40,838 bases of DNA from a bacterium (GTDB lineage: Bacteria > Zixibacteria > MSB-5A5 > WJJR01). The stretch lies in contig DATMBC010000014.1 of assembly GCA_035559435.1 (NCBI GenBank), positions 1 through 40,838 on the forward strand, read 5' to 3'. The notes beneath the pieces are model-generated. The model ran no database searches, was not told where the DNA came from, and saw nothing but the letters and a program-made list of their open reading frames with translations. This document shows, in pieces, positions 7,166-16,600 of this stretch (its first letter is position 1; each line of letters starts with the position of its first letter). Both the position numbers and the translations under genes were made by a program.

Positions 7166-9949
7166 CTAACGGTAACCGAAGACCTCGGCCCAGATGATCA
7201 GCATGATCAGACTCAATCCCAGCGACAGGGCGATCCAGCCGAACACCTTCATCCCCTTGACCACCACCGGCGGCAGGGGCTCGGCCAGATGCTTTTTCAA
7301 CTGGCGGGTGCGCACCAGTTCGGCGAACTCGCGCGGACGGTCCATGCGGAATTCCTGGATCGAAACCCGTCCGGTGAAGATCACCGTGTCCATCGGGAAC
7401 TTGTCGGGACGGAAGTGCGTGTTGAAGAAGTGCACGGTGAAGATAAAGCCCACCGCCAGCAGCGCCTCGTCCGAGTGGATGATGGTCGCCACGTTGATGA
7501 ACCACCCTGGCAAGAAGCGGGTGAAGAACTCGGGGAACCAGAGCATGAGGCCGGTGGAACCGATCACCACCACGCCCCAGAAGACCGCGAAGTAATCGAA
7601 CTTTTCCCAATAGGTCCAACGGCCATACTGCGGACGCGGCCCGCGTCCGATGAACCATTTCAGCGTCGCCTTCAAATCGACCCAGTCGTTCTTGTTCGGC
7701 AGCATGGAATCCTTGTCAAGCAAGAATGCCTTCCAGGACTTGCGACTCTCCTTGCGACGTTGCCAGAGATCGTGCAAATGCATGCCAAAGTAGCTGAACG
7801 TGATCACGGCGCAGACGCGGTGGATAAACGACGCCGACTCAAATCCCCCCAGCACGCTGGAGAGAAACCGCGCCCATCCGAGGTACGAGAACTTCAGCGT
7901 CATGCCCGTCAGCGCCAGACCGAGGAAGCTGATCACGACCAGGATGTGCAACTGCCGCTGGCGGCGGGTGAAGCGCTTGAACTCGAGACGGTACGGTTTG
8001 GCCTGGTGTTTCTTGTGCTGCTTCATCGCCTGGAACGAGCGCGGCAGCCACATCAGAGTGTGGGTCCCCGCCAGGGTCAGAGTGCCGATCAGCAGCGAAC
8101 TCATAAACCAGAAGGTGTAATACAGGATCGGGTACTTGTCCTTGTCGTGGTGGGTCGCGTGGGTCAGGTACCCGGCGAAGCGGCGGTTCGATCCGGGGTG
8201 GCACTGGGCGCAGGTCCGCACAATGTTGGCCCGCGACAGATGCGATTTCGGGTCGCTGGGCGGAAGAATGTCATGTGAGCCGTGGCAGTCGTAGCACTTG
8301 GCCGCCACCGTCGATCCCAGCTTCGACACCTTGCCATGCATCGTCTCGAAGTAGCTCTCGGTGACATCCTTGTGGCACTCGCCGCACTGATCGGTGATGG
8401 CCAGCTTGAATCCTTCTTCGCCGGTCCGTGTGATCGTGTGCGAGGAGTGGCAATCGATGCAGGAGGGGAGCTTCTTGTCGCTCTCGGAGACGGTGGCCGA
8501 ATGGATGCTGCGCGCGAACTTCTCGAAGATGCCGTTGTGGCAGCGCGCGCAGGTCTTCGGGACATTTTCGTGATTGACGCTGGACTGCGGATCGTCCCGG
8601 GGCAGGACATGGTGCGCCGTGTGGCAATCGGTGCACATCGCGGTGACCACCAACCCGCTCTGCAAAAGCCCCTTGCCGTGAATGCTCTCGGTATAGTGTT
8701 CGATGATGTCGTGCTGGGTGCCGGTGTAGCGGACCGCCGCCTTTTGCCCTTCGCGATGGCAGTCGGCGCAAAGCGCCGGCACGTTGATCGGGAAGGTTCT
8801 TGACTTCGGGTCGCGCCGATCGCGCACGCCGTGCGTGCCGTGGCAATCGGTGCAGGTGGGCGCGTTGGGGTCGCCCCGGTCAATCAACTGGCCATGGGTG
8901 CTGGTGGCATAGATCGAGTCCACCTGCGCATGACAGATCCCGCAATCGACCCGCGCCGCGACCGTGGCGCACGGCCGCTCGGTTGCCGAGCGCGTCGCCC
9001 CGGTGTGGCACTGCGCGCAGGCCACCTTCGAGCGATGGTGAATCGACGCGCTGAATTCGGTGGAGTCGACAAACAGCGACACCGTGTCGCCATCCCGCTG
9101 CATCACCAGTTCCGGGCGTCGATGGCAGGACATGCACTCGGCGTCGGAAATGCTCTCCTCATAGACCAGCCGCCGCGTCCGGTGCGGCTCGTGGCAATCG
9201 ATGCAGACCGGGATCTTGTGCGGTTCCTTCTCCCACAATTCCCCGCGGATGACCTTGGCATGCACATCCTCGATGCGACCATGGCACTTCTGGCAGGTGC
9301 CTGGGATCTTGCTGGCGTGGATGCTGGAAGCCGGATCGGTGTGCGGGAGCACATTGTGCGCCGTGTGACAGTCGGTGCACACCGCCGAGACCGTCAACCC
9401 CTTCTGGTAGAGCCCTTCGCCGTGCACGCCGAACGAGTAGTGGGTCTGGATTGAATCCAGCGGGATGTCGTAGGTCTGGCTGACCGGGGTGCCTTCCTTA
9501 TGGCACCGTCCGCACATAAAGGGTATCTGGAATTTGGTGACACGCGAGTTCGGCTGGGTGTGCGCCACGATGTCATGGGAGCCGTGGCAATCCCAGCAAC
9601 GCGGCGCCAGCGGCGCACCCGAGGCCGCCAAACGGCCGTGTATGCTCCTGCCATAAACCGCGGCGACATCCTCATGGCAGAGCCCGCAATCGACCGGCGC
9701 CAGCTTGGGCTTGTGCGGGAATTCGGCACCGGACAGATCGGCATGGCAATCCACGCATTCCAGCGCCCCATGCACCGATGCCTCAAAACTCGCCAGGATG
9801 ACGGTGACCCGACGGCCCGTCCGCTCAGAGACCAGCGTCGGGTCCTCATGGCACATCATACAGTCGTCGGTCGTCTGTGCCGACAGCCGCGCCGGCGCCG
9901 CCAACAGCAGCGCCAGAATCAACTGCGCGATGGTCGGCCAACGGCGCAC
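7166..9949 (-). CDS. 19-haem cytochrome c fused to membrane cytochrome b (CbcL-like quinone oxidoreductase)
   Basis: A GTG start at 9949 overlaps the upstream stop as TAGTG, with GAGG at 9957-9960, so translation is coupled. After a signal sequence (residues 1-25) the periplasmic part (30-585) carries 19 CxxCH c-haem motifs. Residues 30-271 and 272-521 are two homologous eight-haem modules, followed by a three-haem remnant (521-585). Residues 605-927 hold six hydrophobic helices of the cytochrome b561/formate-dehydrogenase-gamma type, with histidines such as H710, H724, H726, H825 and H840 able to bind two b-haems. This matches the Geobacter CbcL plan (periplasmic multihaem c plus di-haem b), an inner-membrane quinol oxidase passing electrons to the periplasm, but with about twice as many c-haems. 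Direction of electron flow is inferred. Confidence 0.88.
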   Translation of the reverse strand: MRRWPTIAQLILALLLAAPARLSAQTTDDCMMCHEDPTLVSERTGRRVTVILASFEASVHGALECVDCHADLSGAEFPHKPKLAPVDCGLCHEDVAAVYGRSIHGRLAASGAPLAPRCWDCHGSHDIVAHTQPNSRVTKFQIPFMCGRCHKEGTPVSQTYDIPLDSIQTHYSFGVHGEGLYQKGLTVSAVCTDCHTAHNVLPHTDPASSIHASKIPGTCQKCHGRIEDVHAKVIRGELWEKEPHKIPVCIDCHEPHRTRRLVYEESISDAECMSCHRRPELVMQRDGDTVSLFVDSTEFSASIHHRSKVACAQCHTGATRSATERPCATVAARVDCGICHAQVDSIYATSTHGQLIDRGDPNAPTCTDCHGTHGVRDRRDPKSRTFPINVPALCADCHREGQKAAVRYTGTQHDIIEHYTESIHGKGLLQSGLVVTAMCTDCHTAHHVLPRDDPQSSVNHENVPKTCARCHNGIFEKFARSIHSATVSESDKKLPSCIDCHSSHTITRTGEEGFKLAITDQCGECHKDVTESYFETMHGKVSKLGSTVAAKCYDCHGSHDILPPSDPKSHLSRANIVRTCAQCHPGSNRRFAGYLTHATHHDKDKYPILYYTFWFMSSLLIGTLTLAGTHTLMWLPRSFQAMKQHKKHQAKPYRLEFKRFTRRQRQLHILVVISFLGLALTGMTLKFSYLGWARFLSSVLGGFESASFIHRVCAVITFSYFGMHLHDLWQRRKESRKSWKAFLLDKDSMLPNKNDWVDLKATLKWFIGRGPRPQYGRWTYWEKFDYFAVFWGVVVIGSTGLMLWFPEFFTRFLPGWFINVATIIHSDEALLAVGFIFTVHFFNTHFRPDKFPMDTVIFTGRVSIQEFRMDRPREFAELVRTRQLKKHLAEPLPPVVVKGMKVFGWIALSLGLSLIMLIIWAEVFGYR

Positions 9950-11940
9950 TATCTGGCCTCGCTGTCCCGGGCGGCCGGCAGATCGCTCGACAAGTGTTGG
10001 TGCTCGTCGCCGGATGCCTTGGGCAGCGACGGGTCCCGCGGATGCTCATGCCGGTAAACATCCTCCGGCATCTTGCCGGTGTACCACGCCGGGTTCATCG
10101 GGTACACCGCCGGATTGAACACCGTGGAGTACATGTGCCAGATCAGAATGGCCAGCGTGGCCAGCCATGCCTCGTAATAGTGAATGACCAGCATGACATC
10201 GAGGAAGCCCTTCGGGAAGAGATTCACAGCGATCGACTCCTCCCACATGAAGAATCCCGTGATCGCCATGATGATCGTGCCCCAGACCAGCGCCCAATAC
10301 TCGACCTTCTCGACGTAGCTGAAGCGTCCAAATTGCGGGCGCTGTGCGCTACGGCCGAGGTTGTAGGCCAGCATCTGCTTGAATTCGGTGAAGTCGGACT
10401 TGCGCGGCATGATGTCAACGAGGAAGGCCCGCCCGCGGCGACCGAGCAGATAACCCACATGCCACAACGCGGTCAGGATGAACAGAACCGCCGCCACGCG
10501 GTGGATCGTGCCTCGCAGCGGAAATCCGCCTTCGCGGCCAAACAGCAATTGCGCCCACCAGGATTCGGAAAATCGCAACGCGAATCCGGTGATGACCAGC
10601 ACGATGAAGGTGATCATCAGAAAGGTGTGCTGCCAGACTTCGTTGTAGTTCATCCGCACAATCTGCTTTTTCAGGTTGACCAGGTGAATCTGCTTGCGCA
10701 GATCGATCAGCCAATGCAGCGCCATGCCGCCGATCACCACGGCGATGATGACGATGTAGATGTTCTTGATGAGGCCGGCCAGCGGAGTGCTGCTCACCCC
10801 CGGCGCGCCGTGAATCGGCACCGCGGCGGCCGCCGCCGAGATCCCCGGATGGCAGAGCCCGCACGTCTTCTGCAGGTTGCTGGGATGGATCGAGGAGGTC
10901 GTGTCACTCGATGGCAGGATGCGATGGCCGCCGTGACACGAGGCGCAGTTGGCCACCGTGACGTCGCCCGTCTTGCTCTTGAGACCATGGTAACTATCGA
11001 CAAACGATTTCAACCGTCCGGTCGGGACACCATACTTCTCGTTCAGTCGCGCCGACTCATGGCAAGGCGAACAAGTGGCCTCGGCCACGCGGTTGGGACT
11101 GACCGGCGAACGCGGGTCGCGCAGCGGCAGAATGCCATGCTCACCGTGGCAATCGGTGCAGACCGGCGAATCGGTCTCGCCCCGCAGTGTCAGTTCGCCG
11201 TGAATCCCTTCCCAGTAATCCTGCTCGACGTTGCGGTGACACTTGCCGCAGGTCTTGGGAATATTGAAGTGATTGATGGACGATTCGACGTTGCCGGGCG
11301 GCAGGATGCGGTGGGCGGTGCCGCCGGTGGAGTGGCAGTCGTTGCAGGTCGCCGCCAGGTGCACTCCCGCGGTCGAAGCGCGACCATGAACGCTGCTTTT
11401 GAACAGCTCCACCGGCCGTTCCAGCGGGATGGCATGCTTCTTGACCAGATCGAGATTTTCATGGCAGCGGCCGCAGGTCTTCGGAAGGTTGATTGGATTG
11501 ACGTGCGAGTTTCGATCCGAGGATGCGAGGATGTCGTGGGTGCCGTGGCAGTCGACGCAGGCCGGGATGTCCTCGCCCACGCCGACCTTCAGCCGGCCAT
11601 GCCACTGGTAGATCGATGCCTCTTCCTCGTGGCAGGAGCCGCAGTGAACGGTGGCCAACGACTCAGCGTGCGGGAACTCGGCAACCCCGGCCAAATCGGC
11701 GTGGCAGTTGACGCATTCCAGGCCCGCGTGCGCCGAGGCGCCCAGATGGGCGTCGGTCACCACCATCGAGTCGGCGCGCGCCCCGTAGTCCTCAAACAGA
11801 TCGCGCGTGCCATGGCACTCGCGGCACGCGGCGTCGTCCGCCCGCGACGGCACAAAACTCAACAGGATCAGAACGGCGCTCAACCAGAGAATGCGGAGCG
11901 CCCGCGCGCTTGTGTCTGTGCGTTTCATGGCATCGGACAT
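9949..11940 (-). CDS. 11-haem cytochrome c fused to membrane cytochrome b (CbcL-like)
   Basis: I choose the ATG at 11940 (MSDAMKRTD) because GAGG lies 5-8 bases upstream; a GTG at 11976 in the same frame has no such site, and an ATG at 11928 is also possible. The 663-residue product has a signal sequence, then 11 CxxCH motifs (CRECH to CGLCH) with repeated GTHDI/HRILP-type elements. It ends with five hydrophobic helices that begin around GLIKNIYIVIIAVVIGG and carry paired histidines (HRVAAVLF...ALWHVGYLL, VIHYYEAW, LIWHMYSTVF). It is a shorter paralogue of the next gene, with which it overlaps by one base. Inferred role: inner-membrane quinol oxidation with electron delivery to periplasmic cytochromes. 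Two tandem promoter-like sequences precede it. Confidence 0.87.
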   Translation of the reverse strand: MSDAMKRTDTSARALRILWLSAVLILLSFVPSRADDAACRECHGTRDLFEDYGARADSMVVTDAHLGASAHAGLECVNCHADLAGVAEFPHAESLATVHCGSCHEEEASIYQWHGRLKVGVGEDIPACVDCHGTHDILASSDRNSHVNPINLPKTCGRCHENLDLVKKHAIPLERPVELFKSSVHGRASTAGVHLAATCNDCHSTGGTAHRILPPGNVESSINHFNIPKTCGKCHRNVEQDYWEGIHGELTLRGETDSPVCTDCHGEHGILPLRDPRSPVSPNRVAEATCSPCHESARLNEKYGVPTGRLKSFVDSYHGLKSKTGDVTVANCASCHGGHRILPSSDTTSSIHPSNLQKTCGLCHPGISAAAAAVPIHGAPGVSSTPLAGLIKNIYIVIIAVVIGGMALHWLIDLRKQIHLVNLKKQIVRMNYNEVWQHTFLMITFIVLVITGFALRFSESWWAQLLFGREGGFPLRGTIHRVAAVLFILTALWHVGYLLGRRGRAFLVDIMPRKSDFTEFKQMLAYNLGRSAQRPQFGRFSYVEKVEYWALVWGTIIMAITGFFMWEESIAVNLFPKGFLDVMLVIHYYEAWLATLAILIWHMYSTVFNPAVYPMNPAWYTGKMPEDVYRHEHPRDPSLPKASGDEHQHLSSDLPAARDSEAR

Positions 11941-11982
11941 GGCTTGCCTCGTCTGCGGAACGCGTTGGGGTTCCACTCACAA

Positions 11983-12011
11983 ATCGTACGCGGCCGTGTC
12001 CGGATTGTCAA
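11983..12011 (-). promoter_or_regulatory. Sigma-70-like promoter (proximal) for the b/c cytochrome pair
   Basis: Minus-strand TTGACA (12006-12011), 17-base spacer, TACGAT (11983-11988). The -35 is perfect, the -10 matches four of six, and the ATG at 11940 is about 43 bases downstream of the -10. Confidence 0.55.
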
Positions 12012-12051
12012 CGTTCGGACACGACTCTCTGACAGCCCGACTGTGAAGCGG

Positions 12052-12080
12052 ACTGTATTTTGTCAGGAATGAGATGTCAA
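12052..12080 (-). promoter_or_regulatory. Sigma-70-like promoter (distal) for the b/c cytochrome pair
   Basis: Minus-strand TTGACA (12075-12080), 17-base spacer, TACAGT (12052-12057). It has the same geometry as the proximal promoter about 70 bases downstream and abuts the hairpin that ends the NapC-like gene. Confidence 0.5.
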
Positions 12081-12104
12081 AACCCTAGCGACGCGGTAGG
12101 GTTT
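12080..12104 (-). terminator. Terminator-like hairpin overlapping the NapC-like stop codon
   Basis: AAACCCTA (plus 12080-12087) pairs exactly with TAGGGTTT (12097-12104) around a nine-base GC-rich loop. On the minus strand the right arm reads TAGGGTTTT, so the stop codon TAG is in the stem and the T-run closes it. The stem is short, so termination may be partial. Confidence 0.4.
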
Positions 12105-13503
12105 CAATCGTCGGCGTCGGGTTTTCCTCTTCCATGGCCAGGAGTTCGTGGCAGGTTCCGCAATCCTGCGAGATGGTGGCGCCGTCTTTCGACGTGTGCG
12201 CCTCATCATGGCAGCGGAAGCAGCCGTTGGCCTGGGTGTGGCCGATCTGGGTGCGGTAGGTGCCCCAGGTGATGTTCATGCTTGGGAAGATGTTGCGCAG
12301 ATAGATATCGGCAAGCGTGGCGGCGGCGCGTTCGATGTCGGCGGAGCGTCCCGCTGCCACATCGGGGCAGTTTTGTGTGTAGAAATCCTTCAGCCCCGCC
12401 TTGATGCGCGTTTCCGCCTCGTCGCGAGACGGATACGGCTCGGTGAGCAGACGCACGCTCTCGCGTTTGACATACGGAAGATCGGCGGCGATCTCGCCGG
12501 AGGACATCGACTGGTCGACCGCCACCTCCGGCACTTCGAAGACGTGCGACGGCCGGTTGTGGCAATCCATGCAGTCCATGGTCCGCCGCGGCATGGCGCG
12601 CAGTTCTTCGAGAGAGTACGGACTGTCGTCGGCGACATACTCGACTTCGCTGCTGTCGGAGCGCACCAACCGCACATAGGGGATCGTGTCGCGCTGATGG
12701 TCGATGGCCACATACTCCACCCGGTGCGAGAAACTGGTGTGCCAGTGGATGCCTTCGGCCGCGCCCCCCGGCAAACCGCCGCCCGTTTTCATGAGGAGGA
12801 CATTCTTCAACGGCGTATTCGACTCGTCGGGCGAATAGTGGGTGTTGACCAGCAGTTTGGAGCCATGGAACTTCTCCGGCCAGTGGCAATGCTCGCAGGT
12901 CTCGCGCGCCGGACGCAGGTTCTCCACCGGCGTCGGAATTGGGCGGTCGTAGGTCTTCAGCATCACCGCGAACACCTGACGTGTGCCCGACAACTTGGAG
13001 CGGACAAACCAGTCGGCGCCCTCGCCGATATGGCAATCAACGCACCGCACCCGCGCATGCGGCGAACGGCGATAGGAGGTCAATTCCGGCATCATCACCG
13101 AATGGCAGACTTCGCCGCAGAAGGTGGTGGTGTCCATAAACATCAGACTCTCGTAGGCCGCCGCCGCCATAAACGAGAGCACCAGCGCCGCGGTCATACT
13201 CAACATCAGGATCCGCCGGCGCGTCGAGGCCTTGTCGAGATCGATCTCGACTTTGATCAACCCGGCCGCGGTCCCGCGCGCCGCCGCGCGCTTGCGCTCC
13301 CAGGCCTTGCCGACCGGTATCAGGATGATGCCGAAGGTGGCGACCATCGGCAGAATCAGGAAGGCCACCACGCCGATGTACGGATTGAACTCGAAGCCGA
13401 TCCAGTCGGCCACCAGTACGAAGGCCACCAGGACGAGGCAGACCGCAAAGATCACAAGCCCCGCGAAACTGATAAAGTTGCTGGTCAACGAACTGAGCTT
13501 CAT
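12085..13503 (-). CDS. NapC/NirT-like membrane-anchored hexahaem cytochrome c (quinol dehydrogenase)
   Basis: The ATG at 13503 (MKLSSLTSNFISFAG) follows a purine-rich GGGGAGTAGGGGA and is the natural start. The 472 residues begin with two hydrophobic helices, a cytoplasmic basic segment (KAWERKRAAARG) and a third helix (LMLSMTAALVLSFMAAAAY). A NapC-type domain follows: FCGEVCH, a CX3CH variant, then VRCVDCHIG, a WFVRSKLSG stretch, and ETCEHCHWPEKFHGSKLL. Three more motifs (CMDCH, CFRCH, CGTCH) lie in the C-terminal half, making six haem sites. Family knowledge: such proteins oxidise membrane quinols and pass electrons to periplasmic partners. A promoter-like sequence lies at 13563-13591. The downstream genes are the two b/c fusions, giving the island three candidate quinol entry points. 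Confidence 0.86.
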   Translation of the reverse strand: MKLSSLTSNFISFAGLVIFAVCLVLVAFVLVADWIGFEFNPYIGVVAFLILPMVATFGIILIPVGKAWERKRAAARGTAAGLIKVEIDLDKASTRRRILMLSMTAALVLSFMAAAAYESLMFMDTTTFCGEVCHSVMMPELTSYRRSPHARVRCVDCHIGEGADWFVRSKLSGTRQVFAVMLKTYDRPIPTPVENLRPARETCEHCHWPEKFHGSKLLVNTHYSPDESNTPLKNVLLMKTGGGLPGGAAEGIHWHTSFSHRVEYVAIDHQRDTIPYVRLVRSDSSEVEYVADDSPYSLEELRAMPRRTMDCMDCHNRPSHVFEVPEVAVDQSMSSGEIAADLPYVKRESVRLLTEPYPSRDEAETRIKAGLKDFYTQNCPDVAAGRSADIERAAATLADIYLRNIFPSMNITWGTYRTQIGHTQANGCFRCHDEAHTSKDGATISQDCGTCHELLAMEEENPTPTIETLPRR

Positions 13504-13562
13504 TCCCCTACTCCCCGTTTCCATCGCCCTGTGGTCCGGCCCGCGTCGCAGACCCATGCCCA

Positions 13563-13591
13563 AACGTAGCGGCCCGGACGCGCCCAGTCAA
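13563..13591 (-). promoter_or_regulatory. Sigma-70-like promoter for the NapC-like gene
   Basis: Minus-strand TTGACT (13586-13591), 17-base spacer, TACGTT (13563-13568), about 60 bases upstream of the ATG at 13503. It would let the NapC-like gene be transcribed independently of the lower-GC protease gene upstream. Confidence 0.42.
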
Positions 13592-13667
13592 TGCGCGCCG
13601 GTGGATTGCTGACAAATGTTGAGGGGATTTGACGCGGCCCGTTGACCCACACAGAGATTAATCGCCT

Positions 13668-16600
13668 CTACTTGAGGAGCGACATCTTCCCGGCTGTGGT
13701 GTTTTCGCCAGCCTGGATCCTGTACAAGTAGGTTCCGCTCGGGACTGGATGCCCTGAGTCGTCTCGACCCTCCCACACTATCTCATGCATGCCAGATTCC
13801 TGCAGACCCTCGCGAAGCACACTTACCCGCTGTCCGAGAACATTATAGACCTCTATCGTGACTAACATACTGTGGTACAGGCGGTATGCGATCGTGGTGC
13901 TCGCGTTGAAAGGATTTGGATAGTTTCCGAGTAGCTGGCACCCCGTCTCGGCGGGAGGACTTGCAAGAACCGGCTCATAGCGGCCCTCCGCCTTTACTAT
14001 GAGGCTTCGCCTGGATGACGGAGTGATGACTTCGGGCAGTTTAAAGGAAAACGTCGCAACATCTCCGTTTCGAAGCAGAGTCACCCCCTGGCCAAGTGAT
14101 TGGTCGGTCATCCCTGAGCTGACCTGCCCGCGAGTAATTCGGACCGATGTCGGTTCCAGCCTGTCTATCGTAGGTTGGATTGGCAATATTGCATACAAGG
14201 GGAGATAGTCCACTTCGTACGCCCCGACCCACGCCACACGTACACGTGTAAGCCCTTCCGCGCCTACCGGCTGATCCAGCACGAAATACTGCACACTTGC
14301 ATTCACTCTGGAAGGAGGCAATGGCAACTGAGTCCATGATCCCTCCGATGTCAACTGCTCCACGCGCAACTCTGCGGATGGACTCAGTGGCGATCCTGGC
14401 TTCGTGACCGGGCATCCCCCTTTCTGGGCTGATTGGGCAGCAATGACCCCTCCAAGTGCACGAAAACACAGTACAAGCGAACCCGAGGAGTGTGCTTGGA
14501 AATAACGGCCGTCCTCTGCTATCACATCAGGCAGTCGATCTGCGCCAGTTTCATCGACCGCCGATGTGGGCGACAAAGCTCCCGCTGCGCAGATCACGAT
14601 CTTCCCCGTCGCATCGGATGCCAGCTTTGTCTGAGCTGGGTGCTCGACGGCCAACAATTCAATTGAGTTCAGATACGTAACTTCATCCTCAAGCTCGCGA
14701 AGCTGGAGAACCAGTTCTCGTTGGGTGACAGGGACCGGAGTCGCGATTTGGTAGTGATCGGTTACAGTTGCCTGGTAGCCAAACAACTCGCAGCCTGTAA
14801 GCAACGGATTCTCCTGAATGTAATCCCCTCCGACTTCTACGAACAGCACCGGGCACGACGGGTTTCCTCCGCCACTGGTGAACTTCTGGAAGGAACGCGC
14901 CTCCGACCACCGACTCCAAATGCCTAACTCTGGGTCACCGACAGCATTGAACTTCTGCCGCGCACGCCAGTACCACACGCCATCCGCCAGGCCCGGTGAC
15001 ACATTCCAGTGGGACGATTCCAAGTCCGTGGACGTCATGGTCGGGAGCGAGAACGCCACGTCATCGTCAACCTGCACGCCGTAGGTGAAGTACTGCTGTG
15101 GGCTACTAGTCTCGCCGTCAGTCCAATCCAGCAGAGGGGTCGCCGAACTTGTTCTGCTGCCATCTGGTGGGGTGAGCAGAATCGGAGCAGGCCCGCAGCC
15201 CACCCCCTTCGCCCCCTTCCCGACGCATGGTGATTCCCACGACAGCGAGTAATCGCTGCCCTCGAAGTCGCAATAGATAGGATCCAGTGCGGTGAGAGTT
15301 CCTCCCGGAACTTGTTGCACGACGCCTGCCGGGTTGAAATCTCCAAGTGCATTCTGCCAGAAATTGCAGTCAACGGCACCCCAAGTCGGGTAGCCAGTCT
15401 TACACATTGCATATGTTAGATTGTTCGTGAGAATCTCATTCTCAACGGTAATCCACGCGCCGGGCTCGGAATAGTCTTCCTCGCTCCCCATTACGCAGGG
15501 GAATCGCGCTGTCGTAGAGCAGTCATTCATCACATAAGTGTTGTTGTGCACATGCGTCGTCCCGCTGGTTTGAATTAGCCAGACAGCGCCGCCGGAATTA
15601 CTCGAAGAGTTCCCTACAAACGTGTTGAATGCCAATTCTACCTCTATAGTCGAGGTTTCGAGGCCATTGACAACGCAGACAGCTCCACCCTTCCCATAGC
15701 AATAGTTGTTGAGGAAAAGATTGCCCCTCACTTCCCCTCCCGATTGCAGGAAGAGAATGGCGCCGCCCCACAAACTGCCGCTGCACTCCTGGAAGCGGCT
15801 GTCGTATATCTTGGGGTATGAAAGCTCGCCCGTCACATGAATCGGAGCGCAATCAATGAAGTAACAGCTGTCAACCAAGGGTGAGGAATTCTTGATTCTC
15901 ATTCCCCCGCTGCCTTGAACGGTAAAGCCCCGGATAACGGAGCCGTCGGGTTCGTGGTTTTCAAGAACGAACGCAGTCTCGTTCGAGACCGTAATAATAG
16001 TTGAAGAAGCACCGGCTGACGACATCACAACCAGCCGTTTGCCTCCAAAGTCGATGTTGTTGCCCGTGGTCACTGAATAAGCGCCGGGCGCGACCAGCAC
16101 TGTATCGCAGACCTTGGCTGCGTCTACCGCCTCTTGAATCGATGCGTAGTCCTGAGGTACGAGAATCGTGCGTGATCCTGTAAGACCGCACGCGTATCTG
16201 TGTTGCAAAACGTACCACATCTTTGCGATCTGCATTGGAGAGAACTCATCCATGCACGTCCAGACGGAGTACGACATGATGTTTCGGACAGGAGGCGCAT
16301 ATGGTGTTGGGCCGCATGCCGCCGGAGCCGCGTCCGAGCCGTCATACTCACAATTGGGTGGCTGAGAGACTTTACCTAGCAGCATTGGGTCCGCAGGCGT
16401 GTCGCAGAGGAAATCGCCTGCGGTCGCGCAATTGCTCCCATCCGGGCACTCTTTGACACCTCCGCAAAGCGTGTTGCAAGGGCCATGCGTATGAGAGAGC
16501 CCAAAGAAATGCCCCATCTCATGCGCAAAAACACTAGGATACCTCGGTGACGCTGCGAGTCTGCTCTCATGAAAAATGTACTCGCGGTACGGATACGCGT

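Noticed and set aside
9877-12072. Long plus-strand open frame opposite the cytochrome fusions
   Set aside because: It is the antisense of convincing cytochrome genes in GC-rich DNA and has no family features of its own.
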